A DNA stretch of 64,000 bases. Origin: Butyriboletus loyo. Lineage: Eukaryota > Basidiomycota > Agaricomycetes > Boletales > Boletaceae. A model generated the notes under the pieces. It did no database searches. It was not told the origin of the DNA and worked only from the letters and a program-made list of their open reading frames with translations. The stretch lies in the NCBI GenBank assembly GCA_038093515.1, contig JBBPSI010000023.1, positions 1-64,000 on the forward strand, read 5' to 3'. Below, one piece after another: positions 11,672 to 21,172 of this stretch. The position numbers were made by a program, and so were the translations under genes. Numbering within the stretch: the first letter of the stretch is position 1; every line of letters begins with the position of its first letter.

Positions 11672-12979
11672 TTAGGTCGACACAAAGTGTTTGCGATAGC
11701 CCTCGAATGCGGACTTTGCATCATCAAGCAGGGCGGTGAGGAGGGTGATTTCGCTCTCTCCGAGATGTGAACGGTCATCCTGATCGAGCCCAAGGCATGT
11801 AAACGACGTGGATGTCCTACTCTCCTTTATCTGTAGAGTCACCTTGTTCCTCCACCGCTGCCACACCTGCGTGTCATTCGGGGTAAAATCCCGAAGGATG
11901 CTTCCAGGGTTCATCCCGCCGTACGGACTTTCCATCCCATCGCAAAGGAGAAGACAAGCAAAGACCGTCATCGTCGTCCTCGTTCCAAGACGGAATGTAC
12001 GCATATTCGGTCTGCCTAGCTTTTCGAAGAGGACTTTTGCTTGAATTTTCTCTTTCTCCAATGAAGAGAGGTACGAATTGTAGACCCATGAGACTCCAAG
12101 TGTCCCAAGGAACATGATTTGGCCAAAGAGCGACCCTTGGGGGATGAGGAGAAGCTGGAGCAAGAACTGGACGAGGAGGAGCAGGGAAGACAAGCCAATG
12201 TAATTGTATGTGGGTTCTCCGCCTATTTTCACCAGAAAATTCCCTTTGGTGACCGCGTTGACATCCTTTTCAGCTCCTTTCACCACGATCACCGTGTCAT
12301 CCCCTATAAGCATTCCGTCACCCAGTGGTGCACCCGGTGCTGGCTCCCGGACGGTATCGAGGTAGAGTTCTCCAGAGCCAATCACTAGACAGGCGACCCC
12401 ACTGGATACCATACCAAGCAGGATCATCGAGAAGGAGTACCAGTCCGCAACCAGAGCACATATGACGCAGCCAATGATGCTGATTTGGATAGGTACGAAC
12501 GCGAGAAGTGCATTGCCAACGTCTCTCTGGGGAACCCTTCCATCATACTTGACGTCCTTTAGTTCCAAGAAGGCGACATTGCTTGGAGCGGTTTCCCTTC
12601 CCGCAATTTGTATTAAAGCCTTTTCGTCTTTAGCCATTTGCATCGTGAGGTATCCAAGGTGCCCGGTCTGCATTTCTGTTCCAGACAGAGGCGCGACATA
12701 TTTTGGTCCTACTTTTCCGTCGAGCCCAAACGACAATGCCGGCGTCTCGTTCGGACCTGGGAAAAGCCCATCCCAGAAACGTGAAGCTGCGAGTTGGCCG
12801 AACCGTTTCGCGATGGTATAGCTTCCCGGTGAGTTGTACCACCCTAGCCACTTTCTACCCTTGAACAGGTGAACGGTGGCCATGGCCGAGATTGCCTCTT
12901 CACCACCAAAGAAGCCAGCTACTCCGGACGCGTCGAGTGTAAATTTAGTATTTTGGAGAGGTCTGTCGAGGACGGGCAT
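11672..12979 (-). CDS. multi-pass membrane protein, tandem paralogue 1
   Basis: Unrecognised family. One uninterrupted 435-residue frame. The N-terminal ~150 residues look soluble and include GFFGGEEAISAMATVHLFKG and GLDGKVGPKYVAPLSGTEMQ. Hydrophobic segments follow near residues 156-176, 180-202, 259-279 and 284-303, with a possible fifth near 335-345, then a polar C-terminal helix (LLDDAKSAFEGYRKHF). The frame stays open upstream to 13177, but I chose the ATG at 12979 because the neighbour at 14182-15516 starts at the same aligned MPVL sequence. The two proteins are very similar, and long DNA blocks (for example 12090-12210 against 14630-14750) are nearly identical, so this is a fairly recent tandem duplication. 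Confidence 0.8.
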   Translation of the reverse strand: MPVLDRPLQNTKFTLDASGVAGFFGGEEAISAMATVHLFKGRKWLGWYNSPGSYTIAKRFGQLAASRFWDGLFPGPNETPALSFGLDGKVGPKYVAPLSGTEMQTGHLGYLTMQMAKDEKALIQIAGRETAPSNVAFLELKDVKYDGRVPQRDVGNALLAFVPIQISIIGCVICALVADWYSFSMILLGMVSSGVACLVIGSGELYLDTVREPAPGAPLGDGMLIGDDTVIVVKGAEKDVNAVTKGNFLVKIGGEPTYNYIGLSSLLLLVQFLLQLLLIPQGSLFGQIMFLGTLGVSWVYNSYLSSLEKEKIQAKVLFEKLGRPNMRTFRLGTRTTMTVFACLLLCDGMESPYGGMNPGSILRDFTPNDTQVWQRWRNKVTLQIKESRTSTSFTCLGLDQDDRSHLGESEITLLTALLDDAKSAFEGYRKHFVST

Positions 12980-13591
12980 CGTGACTCGTGAGTATCGTTT
13001 TAATTTGCCGTTGCAGATTACGCCCAAAGCAAGTATATAATGCCCGCTTGCTGGTCGATATATCCGTCGTAGCACCCCTGGCTGAGTGAATGAAACTGCC
13101 GTCGCGTGGGCGTGGGATGAAATTTCATACCATGGAGTCCTCCTTGATCTTGTAGGCCTTCCACGCCGGTGCCTCAACTTCCCTGCAGATAAGCTCTTCC
13201 CGGATCCACGACTGTAATGGCTGCCGTTTCCCAGTAATAAACTTCATTTTCTTCAGTTGCCGTTTGCACGCGACTTCCTCATCACCAGGCAGACTAACAT
13301 TACCGCCTGGTGACTAGGAGGGCTGTGTCGGACCTTTTTCCGTGCAATGCTCATGGAAAATCACTCCACAATGCAGCTGCGCACGAGCATGTCTCTATCT
13401 TACTTCATCTTCTTTTGATTGCAGCTCCGGTGCTTTTTTTTTGACCTGCTTTGTTCGCTGTGTCGGACACGTGGCACTACCACAAGAAAGCACCAATGAT
13501 CTGCTGCCTGGTCGAGAGTGGAGCCACCTTTCGCGAAACGTTCCACTTCCTTCGAACACCCTATTTGCTGTGGAAAAAAGTGATTCCCCGC

Positions 13592-13865
13592 CTATTCAGC
13601 AGCAGATATACACCATGGCCAGTCTCTCATCGAAAATGGGGCGGGCGTGAACAATGTCGTAGACAACGGCGACAATCTTCTCCATGCTGCCTTGAGTCAC
13701 GCCATAGGTTGTTTGAACTGCATTCATCTGGAGGTCATCGTGGTCCTCTTCACTCATGGCTTGTCACGATCCTCAGGTACACAATGCAGCTGGACACATC
13801 TGCTTCATGTTGCAATAATCGGAGGACCCGTACTTATCCATCAGTCGTTTCGCTACTACGACTAA
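13592..13865 (+). pseudogene. ankyrin-repeat fragment
   Basis: A short plus-strand frame encodes QSLIENGAGVNNVVDNGDN followed by LLHAALSHA, the consensus of an ankyrin repeat (G-A-x-V-N-x-x-D-x-x-G-x-x-L-L-H-x-A). A weaker second unit follows (VIVVLFTHG..HLLHVAI). No start codon, complete repeat array or clear exon structure surrounds it. The rest of 12980-14181 holds the promoter of paralogue 1 and the 3' flank of paralogue 2, and no other gene that I can see. Confidence 0.4.
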
Positions 13866-14181
13866 GGTATGCCATTCAGTATTTGCTCGTTAGCAGTTTA
13901 CTTATTGTACCTACAGCAATAGCTCGCTACATCAAGCTTAACACTAACACTGTCATTGACGGTCTTGATGAGACTTGTGGAATTCACGCCATCACAGCTT
14001 TGTAGTGGAAACGAAAAACGACTCGGAGTCACTCACGCACGAGATTTTCGGGACTCTGATACTGATATTCATGGAACTAGGCTTTCGCCGACCGGATATA
14101 GTACCATAAATCACGTATCCAAGGAATAAATGTTCCAAGCAGAAAAACAGACATGAATGGCATGAAAATCGTCGTATGGTA

Positions 14182-15516
14182 TCAATATTTGAGTACCGGG
14201 CCTCTGGATGGGGGCAGCACAAAGTGCTCATGATAGCCCTCGAACGCCGACTTCGCATCATTAAGCAGAGCGGTGAAAAGGGCGATTTCGCTATCTTTGA
14301 GACCTAAGCGGGCATCCTGATCGAGCTCCAGGTTTGTCAATGATGTCGAGGGCGATCTGCTCCCTTTCATCTGTCCAGTCACCTTGTTCCTCCACCGTCG
14401 CCACACCTCCGTGTTATTCGGAATGAAATCCCGAAGTATTTTTTCAAGATCCATGCCGTTGTACGGACTCTCCAACCCATCGCAAAGGAGAAGGCAAGCA
14501 AAGACAGCCGTCGACGTCCTCGTTCCAAGACGGAATGTACGCATATTCGGTCTGCCTAGCTTTCCGAAGAGGACTTCCGCCTGAATCTTCTCCTTCTCCA
14601 ATGAAGAGAAGTATGAATTGTAGACCCATGAGACTCCAAGTGTCCCAAGGAACATGATTTGGCCAAAGAGCGACCCTTGGGGGATGAGGAGAAGCTGGAG
14701 CAGGAACTGGATGAGGAGGAGCAGGGAAGACAAGCCGATGCAATTGTATGTGGGTTCTCCACCTATCTTTAGCAGAAATTTCCCTCTAGTGATTGCGTTG
14801 ACGTCCTTTTCAACTCCTTTCACCACGATCACCGTGTTATCCCCTATAAGCATCCCGTCACCATCCGGTGCGCCTTCTGCAGGCTTGACGGTATCGAGGT
14901 AGAGTTCTCCAGAGCCAATCACTAGACAGGCGACCCCACTGGATATCATACCGAGCAGGATCATCGAGAAGGCGTACCAGTCCGCGACCAGAGCGCACAT
15001 GATGCAGCCAAGGAAGCTGATAAGAATAGGGATGAACGTGAAAAGTGCGTTCCAAAGGGCTTTCTGGGGAATATTTCCATCGTACTTGACGTCCTTTAGT
15101 TCCAAGAAGGCGACAGTGCTTGGAGTGGTCCTCCTATTCCCGATCTCTATCGAACCCTTCTTATCTATTGCCACCTGAATCGCGAGGTATCCAAGGTGGC
15201 CGGTCTGCATGTCTGTCCCAGACAGAGGCGCGATATATCTCGGTCCTTGCCTTCCATCGAGCCCAAACGACAATGCCGGCGTCTCGATCCGGCCTGGGAA
15301 TAGCCCATCCCAGACGCGTCCAGTTGCGAGTTGGCCAAACCGTTTCGCGATGGTATAACTCCCCGGTGAGTTGTACCACCCTAGCCACCTTCTACCCTTG
15401 AATAAGTGAACGGTGGCCATGGCTGAGATTGCCTCTTCACCACCAAAGAAGCCGGCTATTCCGGACGCGTCGAGAGTGAATTCAGTATCCTGGAGAGGTC
15501 CATGGAGGACGGGCAT
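14182..15516 (-). CDS. multi-pass membrane protein, tandem paralogue 2
   Basis: Second copy of the unrecognised membrane protein: 444 residues, one exon, start ATG at 15516. It keeps the same layout as paralogue 1: a soluble N-terminal half (TLDASGIAGFFGGEEAISAM), membrane segments around ALFTFIPILISFLGCIMCAL, FSMILLGMISSGVACLVIG, LLLLIQFLLQLLLIP and IMFLGTLGVSWVYNSY, then a polar C-terminus. Differences are mostly conservative substitutions. The C-terminus is longer, ending PPSRGPVLKY, and a short indel lies near DTVKPAEGAPDGDG. The intact frames of both copies, despite DNA divergence, suggest selection on both proteins. I cannot assign a biochemical role. Confidence 0.8.
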   Translation of the reverse strand: MPVLHGPLQDTEFTLDASGIAGFFGGEEAISAMATVHLFKGRRWLGWYNSPGSYTIAKRFGQLATGRVWDGLFPGRIETPALSFGLDGRQGPRYIAPLSGTDMQTGHLGYLAIQVAIDKKGSIEIGNRRTTPSTVAFLELKDVKYDGNIPQKALWNALFTFIPILISFLGCIMCALVADWYAFSMILLGMISSGVACLVIGSGELYLDTVKPAEGAPDGDGMLIGDNTVIVVKGVEKDVNAITRGKFLLKIGGEPTYNCIGLSSLLLLIQFLLQLLLIPQGSLFGQIMFLGTLGVSWVYNSYFSSLEKEKIQAEVLFGKLGRPNMRTFRLGTRTSTAVFACLLLCDGLESPYNGMDLEKILRDFIPNNTEVWRRWRNKVTGQMKGSRSPSTSLTNLELDQDARLGLKDSEIALFTALLNDAKSAFEGYHEHFVLPPSRGPVLKY

Positions 15517-17826
15517 CGTGAGTATCGTTTCGCCGTTATATACGCAGCATATTCTCGCTTACCATCTATATATCCATCACAGCATCCCCGGCATATTCTT
15601 GGGTTCACATCACGAGCACCAAACGTTTCCCCATCTTATGCCACGCAGTGAGTCACCTGGACCTGCTGTGCTGAAGCTTTCCCACAAATGACGCCCCTCT
15701 TCACGACTGTAATAGCTATCGTCTCTCCCAACGGCTCCTTTGTTGCCGTTCGCACGCGACTTCCTCGTGTAGCAAGAAAATGAAATCAAGGTTTTTTCCT
15801 GGACAAAACGCGAGCCGTAGTGCAAGACTTTTTCTGCGCTTCTGAAGTTGTACTTGTGCTTGAATCTGATGAGACCGCTGACCGCTGAAGTGGATGGGCC
15901 TGAGGTCTCGTTGCCCCGATATCGTCGTACGAATAGAACTGACTGAGCCTGCATCGAGTCTGCTCCAGCCTACTAGTGTACAGTGAGTTCAGGTGACCCA
16001 CTTTTGAGGTGTTAGTTAGGGGGGCGTAGTCATGGTTGTTCAATTAATTTACATGGTGGGTCATGGGGGTTGGTTTATCTTCGAGGTTCACTGTAGATAT
16101 GGAGTGCTAAGGAATGAGGATGACAGACGAAGAATGCTGGTGAACTGAGTGATATGATAATGCGGCAGATGGGCGAAAGCGCGCAGTGCTTCCCGATGTC
16201 CTACGATCCTGTGGGGTCAAAGTGAGCTGCGAAGGGTGGGCGGCCAGCCTCGCAGCAGGGACGAAACACAGAGAACGTAGTTCACCACAAAGAAGAGATG
16301 CTGTGAGGCACAACGTTGAGTTGTCGATGAGACGGAGCCAAGGGAGCGGTGGGCGGGAAAAAAGACTTGAAGAGTGAATAGGACAGATGAGAAGTCCTAA
16401 ACTGTCGTGTAGAGTACGATGGTGGTGATGGGGGAGCAAAGGCACGAGGCGATGCTGCAATCTGCCGTTTGCTCAAAGACTTAATTCTGTCCCTTCACTC
16501 GATGACAGACTAGCAACCAGTTAATTTGGACTGGATTAGGAACCCATTTGAAGTATGTAAGTACTTCGGGAGCGCTTTACGTTCTTCAATGTTTTAGCCA
16601 TCAACAGTATCGCACACGTTTCCGCGTCATCAACTCCTGTGATGGCGGTATCATCGGAGCAGAGACACCACTCCTTTCGGTTTGCGCACGCGTTCCTATT
16701 CCAATGTGCTTATAAACAAAAGGTATGAGTGTCTGAGTTTCCACTCGTTGTATGAGCGAATTAGAGACGTAACGGGGAAAATTGGTACGTTTACAATGAT
16801 AAAGCTACTGGAATCACAGCAGTTACACGTTATCTCCACACCGCACAGGATGGTTAGCCCATGTCCATCGGAAACTCTACAACATGTTTCCACGATTCTG
16901 ATCTGCATTTGAGGCAAGCCATGGTCTCGAACCAGCTTCTGCTGATAGGGTTCCAGCAGAGGCTGGTTCGAGATTACTAAGGTGAAGCCACCCCTTTGTT
17001 TTTCAAGTTGTTACTACGTCGGGGTAGTCAGAGACTGTATTGGTTTAGGGTATAGTCGACGTGTTTTCACCCTTGACCTCATCCAACTAGCTAGTAGCCA
17101 TTCTCTAATCGACAGCTCCCAACTGCCTGTGGTAAGAGCCGTCAAGCAATAACGTCACACACCCGCCTTACAGATGGCCAGTCGAAGAGGTCCGAGTCAC
17201 AGACTTTTGAAATGATCACAAGGATCACAGGCTGACAAGATAAATCCAGCAGTCCCACGATCTCGCTCTTGATCATGAAAAGGTTGCGCCGGCGCAGATC
17301 GTAAATGAAACGAGGGCTTTCCTCCACGTTTCATCAATCTAAACACGACGATATTCTGTTCGGGCGCCGAGCTCTAAAGCGTGTTCGGGAGCCTTTTGTC
17401 GCGCAGATTCTGGTTGCTCATCCGAATAGACGTCTTGGAAGATTAACACGGAGGACCGTATTGTAGCGCAGCCTCGTCTTGCAGAACTGCAGGACCTGCG
17501 CACCCCAAGGATATTGATCGTATGCTGATATGGGGAGATGGGTGTCTTCAACATCCACGTATTTAGTAGGGATCGATAGGAATATCGAGGGGATGAGTGC
17601 ATAGACACATGTCGCCCTGTTTTCTTTCGGTCGTTGTTCATGTCGTACCGTATACTTCGAGCCAACTATGAAAGGGGGAGACCGGACTAAGATGTGTCCT
17701 CGCGAGATCACTCTTGAACGAGATAGTCCTTTATCAAGCGAACACCCAACATCCAACAACGCCGTAAAGGTCTATGCGACGTTCGGGAAAGCGAACCATA
17801 TAAGAGAAGTACACCAGCTGTGAACA
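15517..17826. other. 2.3-kb gene-poor stretch with one hairpin
   Basis: Short frames on both strands have no recognisable motif and no convincing ATG. One, minus 15786-16043, reads Ser/Thr-rich but starts without ATG. Two overlapping minus frames at 17339-17759 lie just past the THOC3 stop and are also unsupported. The clearest structure is the inverted repeat at 16925-16973, listed separately. Confidence 0.5.
16925..16973. repeat. 20-bp inverted repeat with 9-bp loop
   Basis: Left arm 16925-16944 (tctcgaaccagcttctgctg) pairs with right arm 16954-16973 with a single mismatch that would be a G-U pair in one RNA strand; the loop is 9 bases. The right arm contains GGTTCGAGA, part of the Pol III B-box consensus, but I see no tRNA cloverleaf around it. 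It lies in a gene-poor region. Confidence 0.85.
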
Positions 17827-19271
17827 TTATATACCGCCTCCAAATAAGCTGATCACAGCAACTGGAGGAGGGCTTCCTTCTCTTTGCTTCGTCTGCCCAC
17901 AGTATGCAAAAACGTATTTCGACGGATGCCAGGTAACTGTCGGTGACGATGCAAGGGCCGGCACACGATGCAGTGGCATAGTCGTCTCTGTCGCGCACTG
18001 GATCAAAGTCGCGAGATCAGAAATGTACAAGACACAGGAACGAGAAATCACGTACGATATCAATGTATGATCCAGTGCTAGCTATCGCGAGATATTCGCC
18101 ATCGAAAGAAAAGCTGAGGGCATTGATGGCGTTTCTATATAGAAATATGTAGTTATTATCCGAGGGGGACGCACTCGACTACGTACTCGCAGGATGTTAT
18201 CGTCCGTGCGCAGATCCATTCGCTCAAGTCAAACATGTTGACTATCGAGTCGTACCCGCCTGAAGCGAGGTACCTGTAAGGAAAGCTCAACATCTTGTTT
18301 ACATAGCAAACGTGATGGGATTCATTAACCTTCCTCGGGGATCCAGGGCCACCGCGACGCAACCACTGACGTGAGCGGCTGGACTTTCTCGTAGCGCTAA
18401 TGATGGATAGTCCATTATGCGGAGAGTGTGCTCAGAGTGATGTGTCAAGATAATACCATCTCCAACATGGTTAAACATGGCAGTCGACGCAACAATGGTC
18501 TGATGGCCGTACCGTGAGAGATGAAGATTTCGAATGGAAACAGATATCGCTTACCCCATCTTTATCCGAAATCTGCCACACATCCTTGGTCGATTCACTG
18601 TCTTTTCCGTACGTTAGGAAGAACAACTGATGTCCTGCAGATGTATATAACATAGATTTCCCATCTGGAGCATAGTTCGTCTGCACTGGGGATACTTTTA
18701 ATTGGATCTGTTGTACGTGGCGACTTTCTTGAAGCGAGTCGTCAGTGTGAGGATTGAAATGGATAATGTCCTTACGTCGTGCATCCCAAAAAACGATTCG
18801 CCTGTCCCTCTGACTGGACGTACAGAATAATTCGGGGTGGGTTGGGTTCCACGATACGTAGTCGACATCGTCAGAATGACCTCCCGAGAAATGGGTTGCG
18901 GCTCTGTACTCCATCTGGGCACGGCGTGAGTGAAAATAATGCATAATACAACACGCGTACACTCACGCTTGTCTCTGGGGCCCACATTCTGGTGACCTTG
19001 TCGATGCCCACCGCCGCGAGTCGCTTACCATCACAGCTCCATGCGACGTGAGTCATAGCTTGTGGAGAGGATATTCGAAGGTCGCGTGGTTTATGTGCGG
19101 GGAAGTTTTGTGCCTGCAAGGAAGTAGTGTAGGACGCGTGCCAGTTAACGATGGGACTTGGCGTACATGAAGACCCCTTGCTGCAAATGTTACGTGGAAT
19201 GGGGGAGAAGGTGGACGTTGCGGGGCCTGTATTTCATCTTCATTACTGACCGTGGGGGGCAGAGTAGACAT
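17827..19271 (-). CDS. THO complex subunit 3 (THOC3/TEX1), WD40 protein
   Basis: WD40 beta-propeller of the THO/TREX complex, which couples transcription to mRNA packaging and export in the nucleus. Exon 1 (19271-19194, MSTLPPTVSNED) joins through an 80-bp intron to an exon carrying RDLRISSPQAMTHVAWSCDG and RLAAVGIDKVTRMWAPETS. Later exons give GGHSDDVDYVSWNPTHPELF..RIVFWDAR, NYAPDGKSMLY, YLASGGYDSIVNMFDLSEW, NALSFSFDGEYLAIAS and finally TVTWHPSKYVFAYCG before the stop at 17827. The C-terminal WHP..FAYCG motif and the overall order match THOC3 rather than a generic WD40 protein. At least five introns are needed. One insertion (KDIIHFNPHTDDSLQES) sits inside a blade and may be an intron I could not place. 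Confidence 0.85.
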
Positions 19272-19613
19272 CAGAGAACGTGATAGTGTGACAGGCTGAT
19301 AAGGGTACAGAGGATTCCGGAATGTTGCGATGGACGAGTATCATGTTTGTACATGTTAGAATCAGAAGGTGTTGAGTCAGCAACGGCTTCGGGGCGTCGG
19401 AGATTCGGAATTCTACTCCATCAAGTAGAATTCCCGGAGAGAACCAACATGAGTCAGTACACATAACATCTATCCAAGTATCTATCTATCTCACATATCC
19501 AACAGCTACTTGGAAATTCTGTCATCGAGTCGTTCATCATTCACTGAGTGATTATTGATACCACGCACGTATGAGATACACGACAGGCTGACCAAGAGCG
19601 ATAAATTAGATCT
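19272..19613. promoter_or_regulatory. divergent intergenic region, THOC3 / nucleoside hydrolase
   Basis: This 342-bp spacer separates the start codons of two divergent genes and must hold both promoters. It contains a perfect 11-bp inverted repeat with a 6-base loop (arms 19407-19417 and 19424-19434, ggaattctact/agtagaattcc). Confidence 0.6.
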
Positions 19614-20983
19614 ATGGCGAAAGGAATTCCTGTGTGGCTAGATGTTGATCCCGTATGTCATCAACGCCCGCAATAATACTAAGAAGTCGCATGACTTGTA
19701 TTATTCTAGGGCCATGACGACGCGACCGCGATCTTATTGGCGATACACCTCGATAATATAGATCTCCTCGGAGTGTCCACCGTGAGTCCACACAACCCCT
19801 CTCGCACCGTCACCGGCGAAAGACGATTACGGTAGGTTCACGGAAACACTACCGTGCACTGGACCGCGATCAATGCGGCCAGATGCCTCCACGCGTTCGC
19901 AGCTCCCGCACATGTCAAGGTCTATCCCGGTGCGGCGAGACCACTATCAAGAAGCGCCCCGAAGCACTGTCCCGAGATACACGGCGAAGATGGGCTCGCA
20001 GGCGTCGTCGGACTCTCTTCCCCAGATAGTCCTGAAGTGCAAGCACGCCTTGCACGCAGTGACGACGGCAAACCCATCTCTGCGCTACAGGGCATGACGA
20101 ACGCTGTCAAGGAGACTTGGAACGAGGGTGATGGTCGCAAAGTCACCTTCGTTTCGAGTGGTCCAATGACAAATATTGCCGTGTTCATCTCTGCGCATCC
20201 AGAGCTTTTGGATGGTGTGGAACAGTTTGTGTTCATGGGCGGAGGCAACGGTTTTGGTAATATCACACCTGCGGCAGGTGAGCGACAAGCCTAATGACGT
20301 TCTTCGACATTCTCGTTTATCGGTGGTATGATTCCCAGAGTACAACATCCTCTGCGATCGTAAGCACACCATCCACCATCTCCGTGATCTGATACCATGA
20401 CCTCGATCATCTTTTCATATATGTAGCCGAGGCAGCACAGATAGTGGTCAATAACCCACTAAAGACGGTCATGCTGCCGATCAATGTCACCCACACCGCC
20501 ATCGTGAACCAGGACATCCATGCACGTCTGTGTGGATCGCCCCACCAGTACGATCACAACACGCCACTCCCCTCACCGGGGACCAACCTCAGGAAGATGT
20601 TATCTTCGCTTGTCATGTATTTCGGTGCTACGTATCGAGAAGTATTTGGCTTCGACGATGGTCCTCCACTCCATGATGCACTCACGATCGCATATGTCTC
20701 CAACCCTCTTATATTCCAAGGTAGACGCTTCCATGTCGACGTGGAGACTCGGGGAGAGCATACCACAGGAGCAACCATTGTGGATACATTAAGCTATAGA
20801 ACATATGATGATACCTGGGGGCCCAACGGAAAAAACTGTGTGGTGTTGGAGTCGCTCGAGGTCCCTCTCCTTGATCATCGTGTCATCGTATTGCTAACCA
20901 TTCTCTAGGTAGAGACATTTTTCAACATCCTCTTGGATTGCATCAACCGATGTGATATGGTATCCCCCCTGAACACCCGGTGA
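19614..20983 (+). CDS. inosine/uridine-preferring nucleoside hydrolase
   Basis: Calcium-dependent N-ribohydrolase of the IUNH family, splitting nucleosides into base and ribose for salvage. Six exons (19614-19652, 19710-19781, 19836-20277, 20339-20359, 20427-20860, 20909-20983) give a clean 360-residue frame. Seen: the N-terminal Asp cluster DVDPGHDDATA that holds calcium and ribose, SSGPMTNIAVFISAHPEL, the glycine-rich FMGGGNGFGNITP, EYNILCDPEAAQIV, and the C-terminal HDALTIAYV with the conserved His-Asp. The first intron falls inside the DVDPGHDD motif. One exon is only 21 bp. Fungal relatives include uridine hydrolases, but base preference cannot be read from the sequence. Confidence 0.92.
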
Positions 20984-21172
20984 TGGTGCGGCAGTCCCTT
21001 GTCTTCGACTTGGCTTTCATTCATGATCTCCATTATTTAGAGGCCATTACGATACAACATCCCAGCACAGATAGTCCCACGAAAAAGAACAGATATACGA
21101 GGTACATATCGGAGTAAACGCGATGATGGTGAATGAAAACGTATTGCAATATTGCATTAATAGAACGTTTGG

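Noticed and set aside
12980..13177. Extension of the membrane-protein paralogue 1 by 66 codons
   Set aside because: The frame is open but the paralogue starts at the aligned MPVL position and the extension is Arg/Ser-rich without similarity in the second copy.
16954..16980. tRNA gene at the GGTTCGAGA hairpin
   Set aside because: No acceptor stem, D arm or anticodon arm can be placed around the B-box-like sequence.
17339..17759. Two overlapping minus-strand frames past the THOC3 stop
   Set aside because: No motif or splice link to THOC3, whose frame already ends at a family-like C-terminus.
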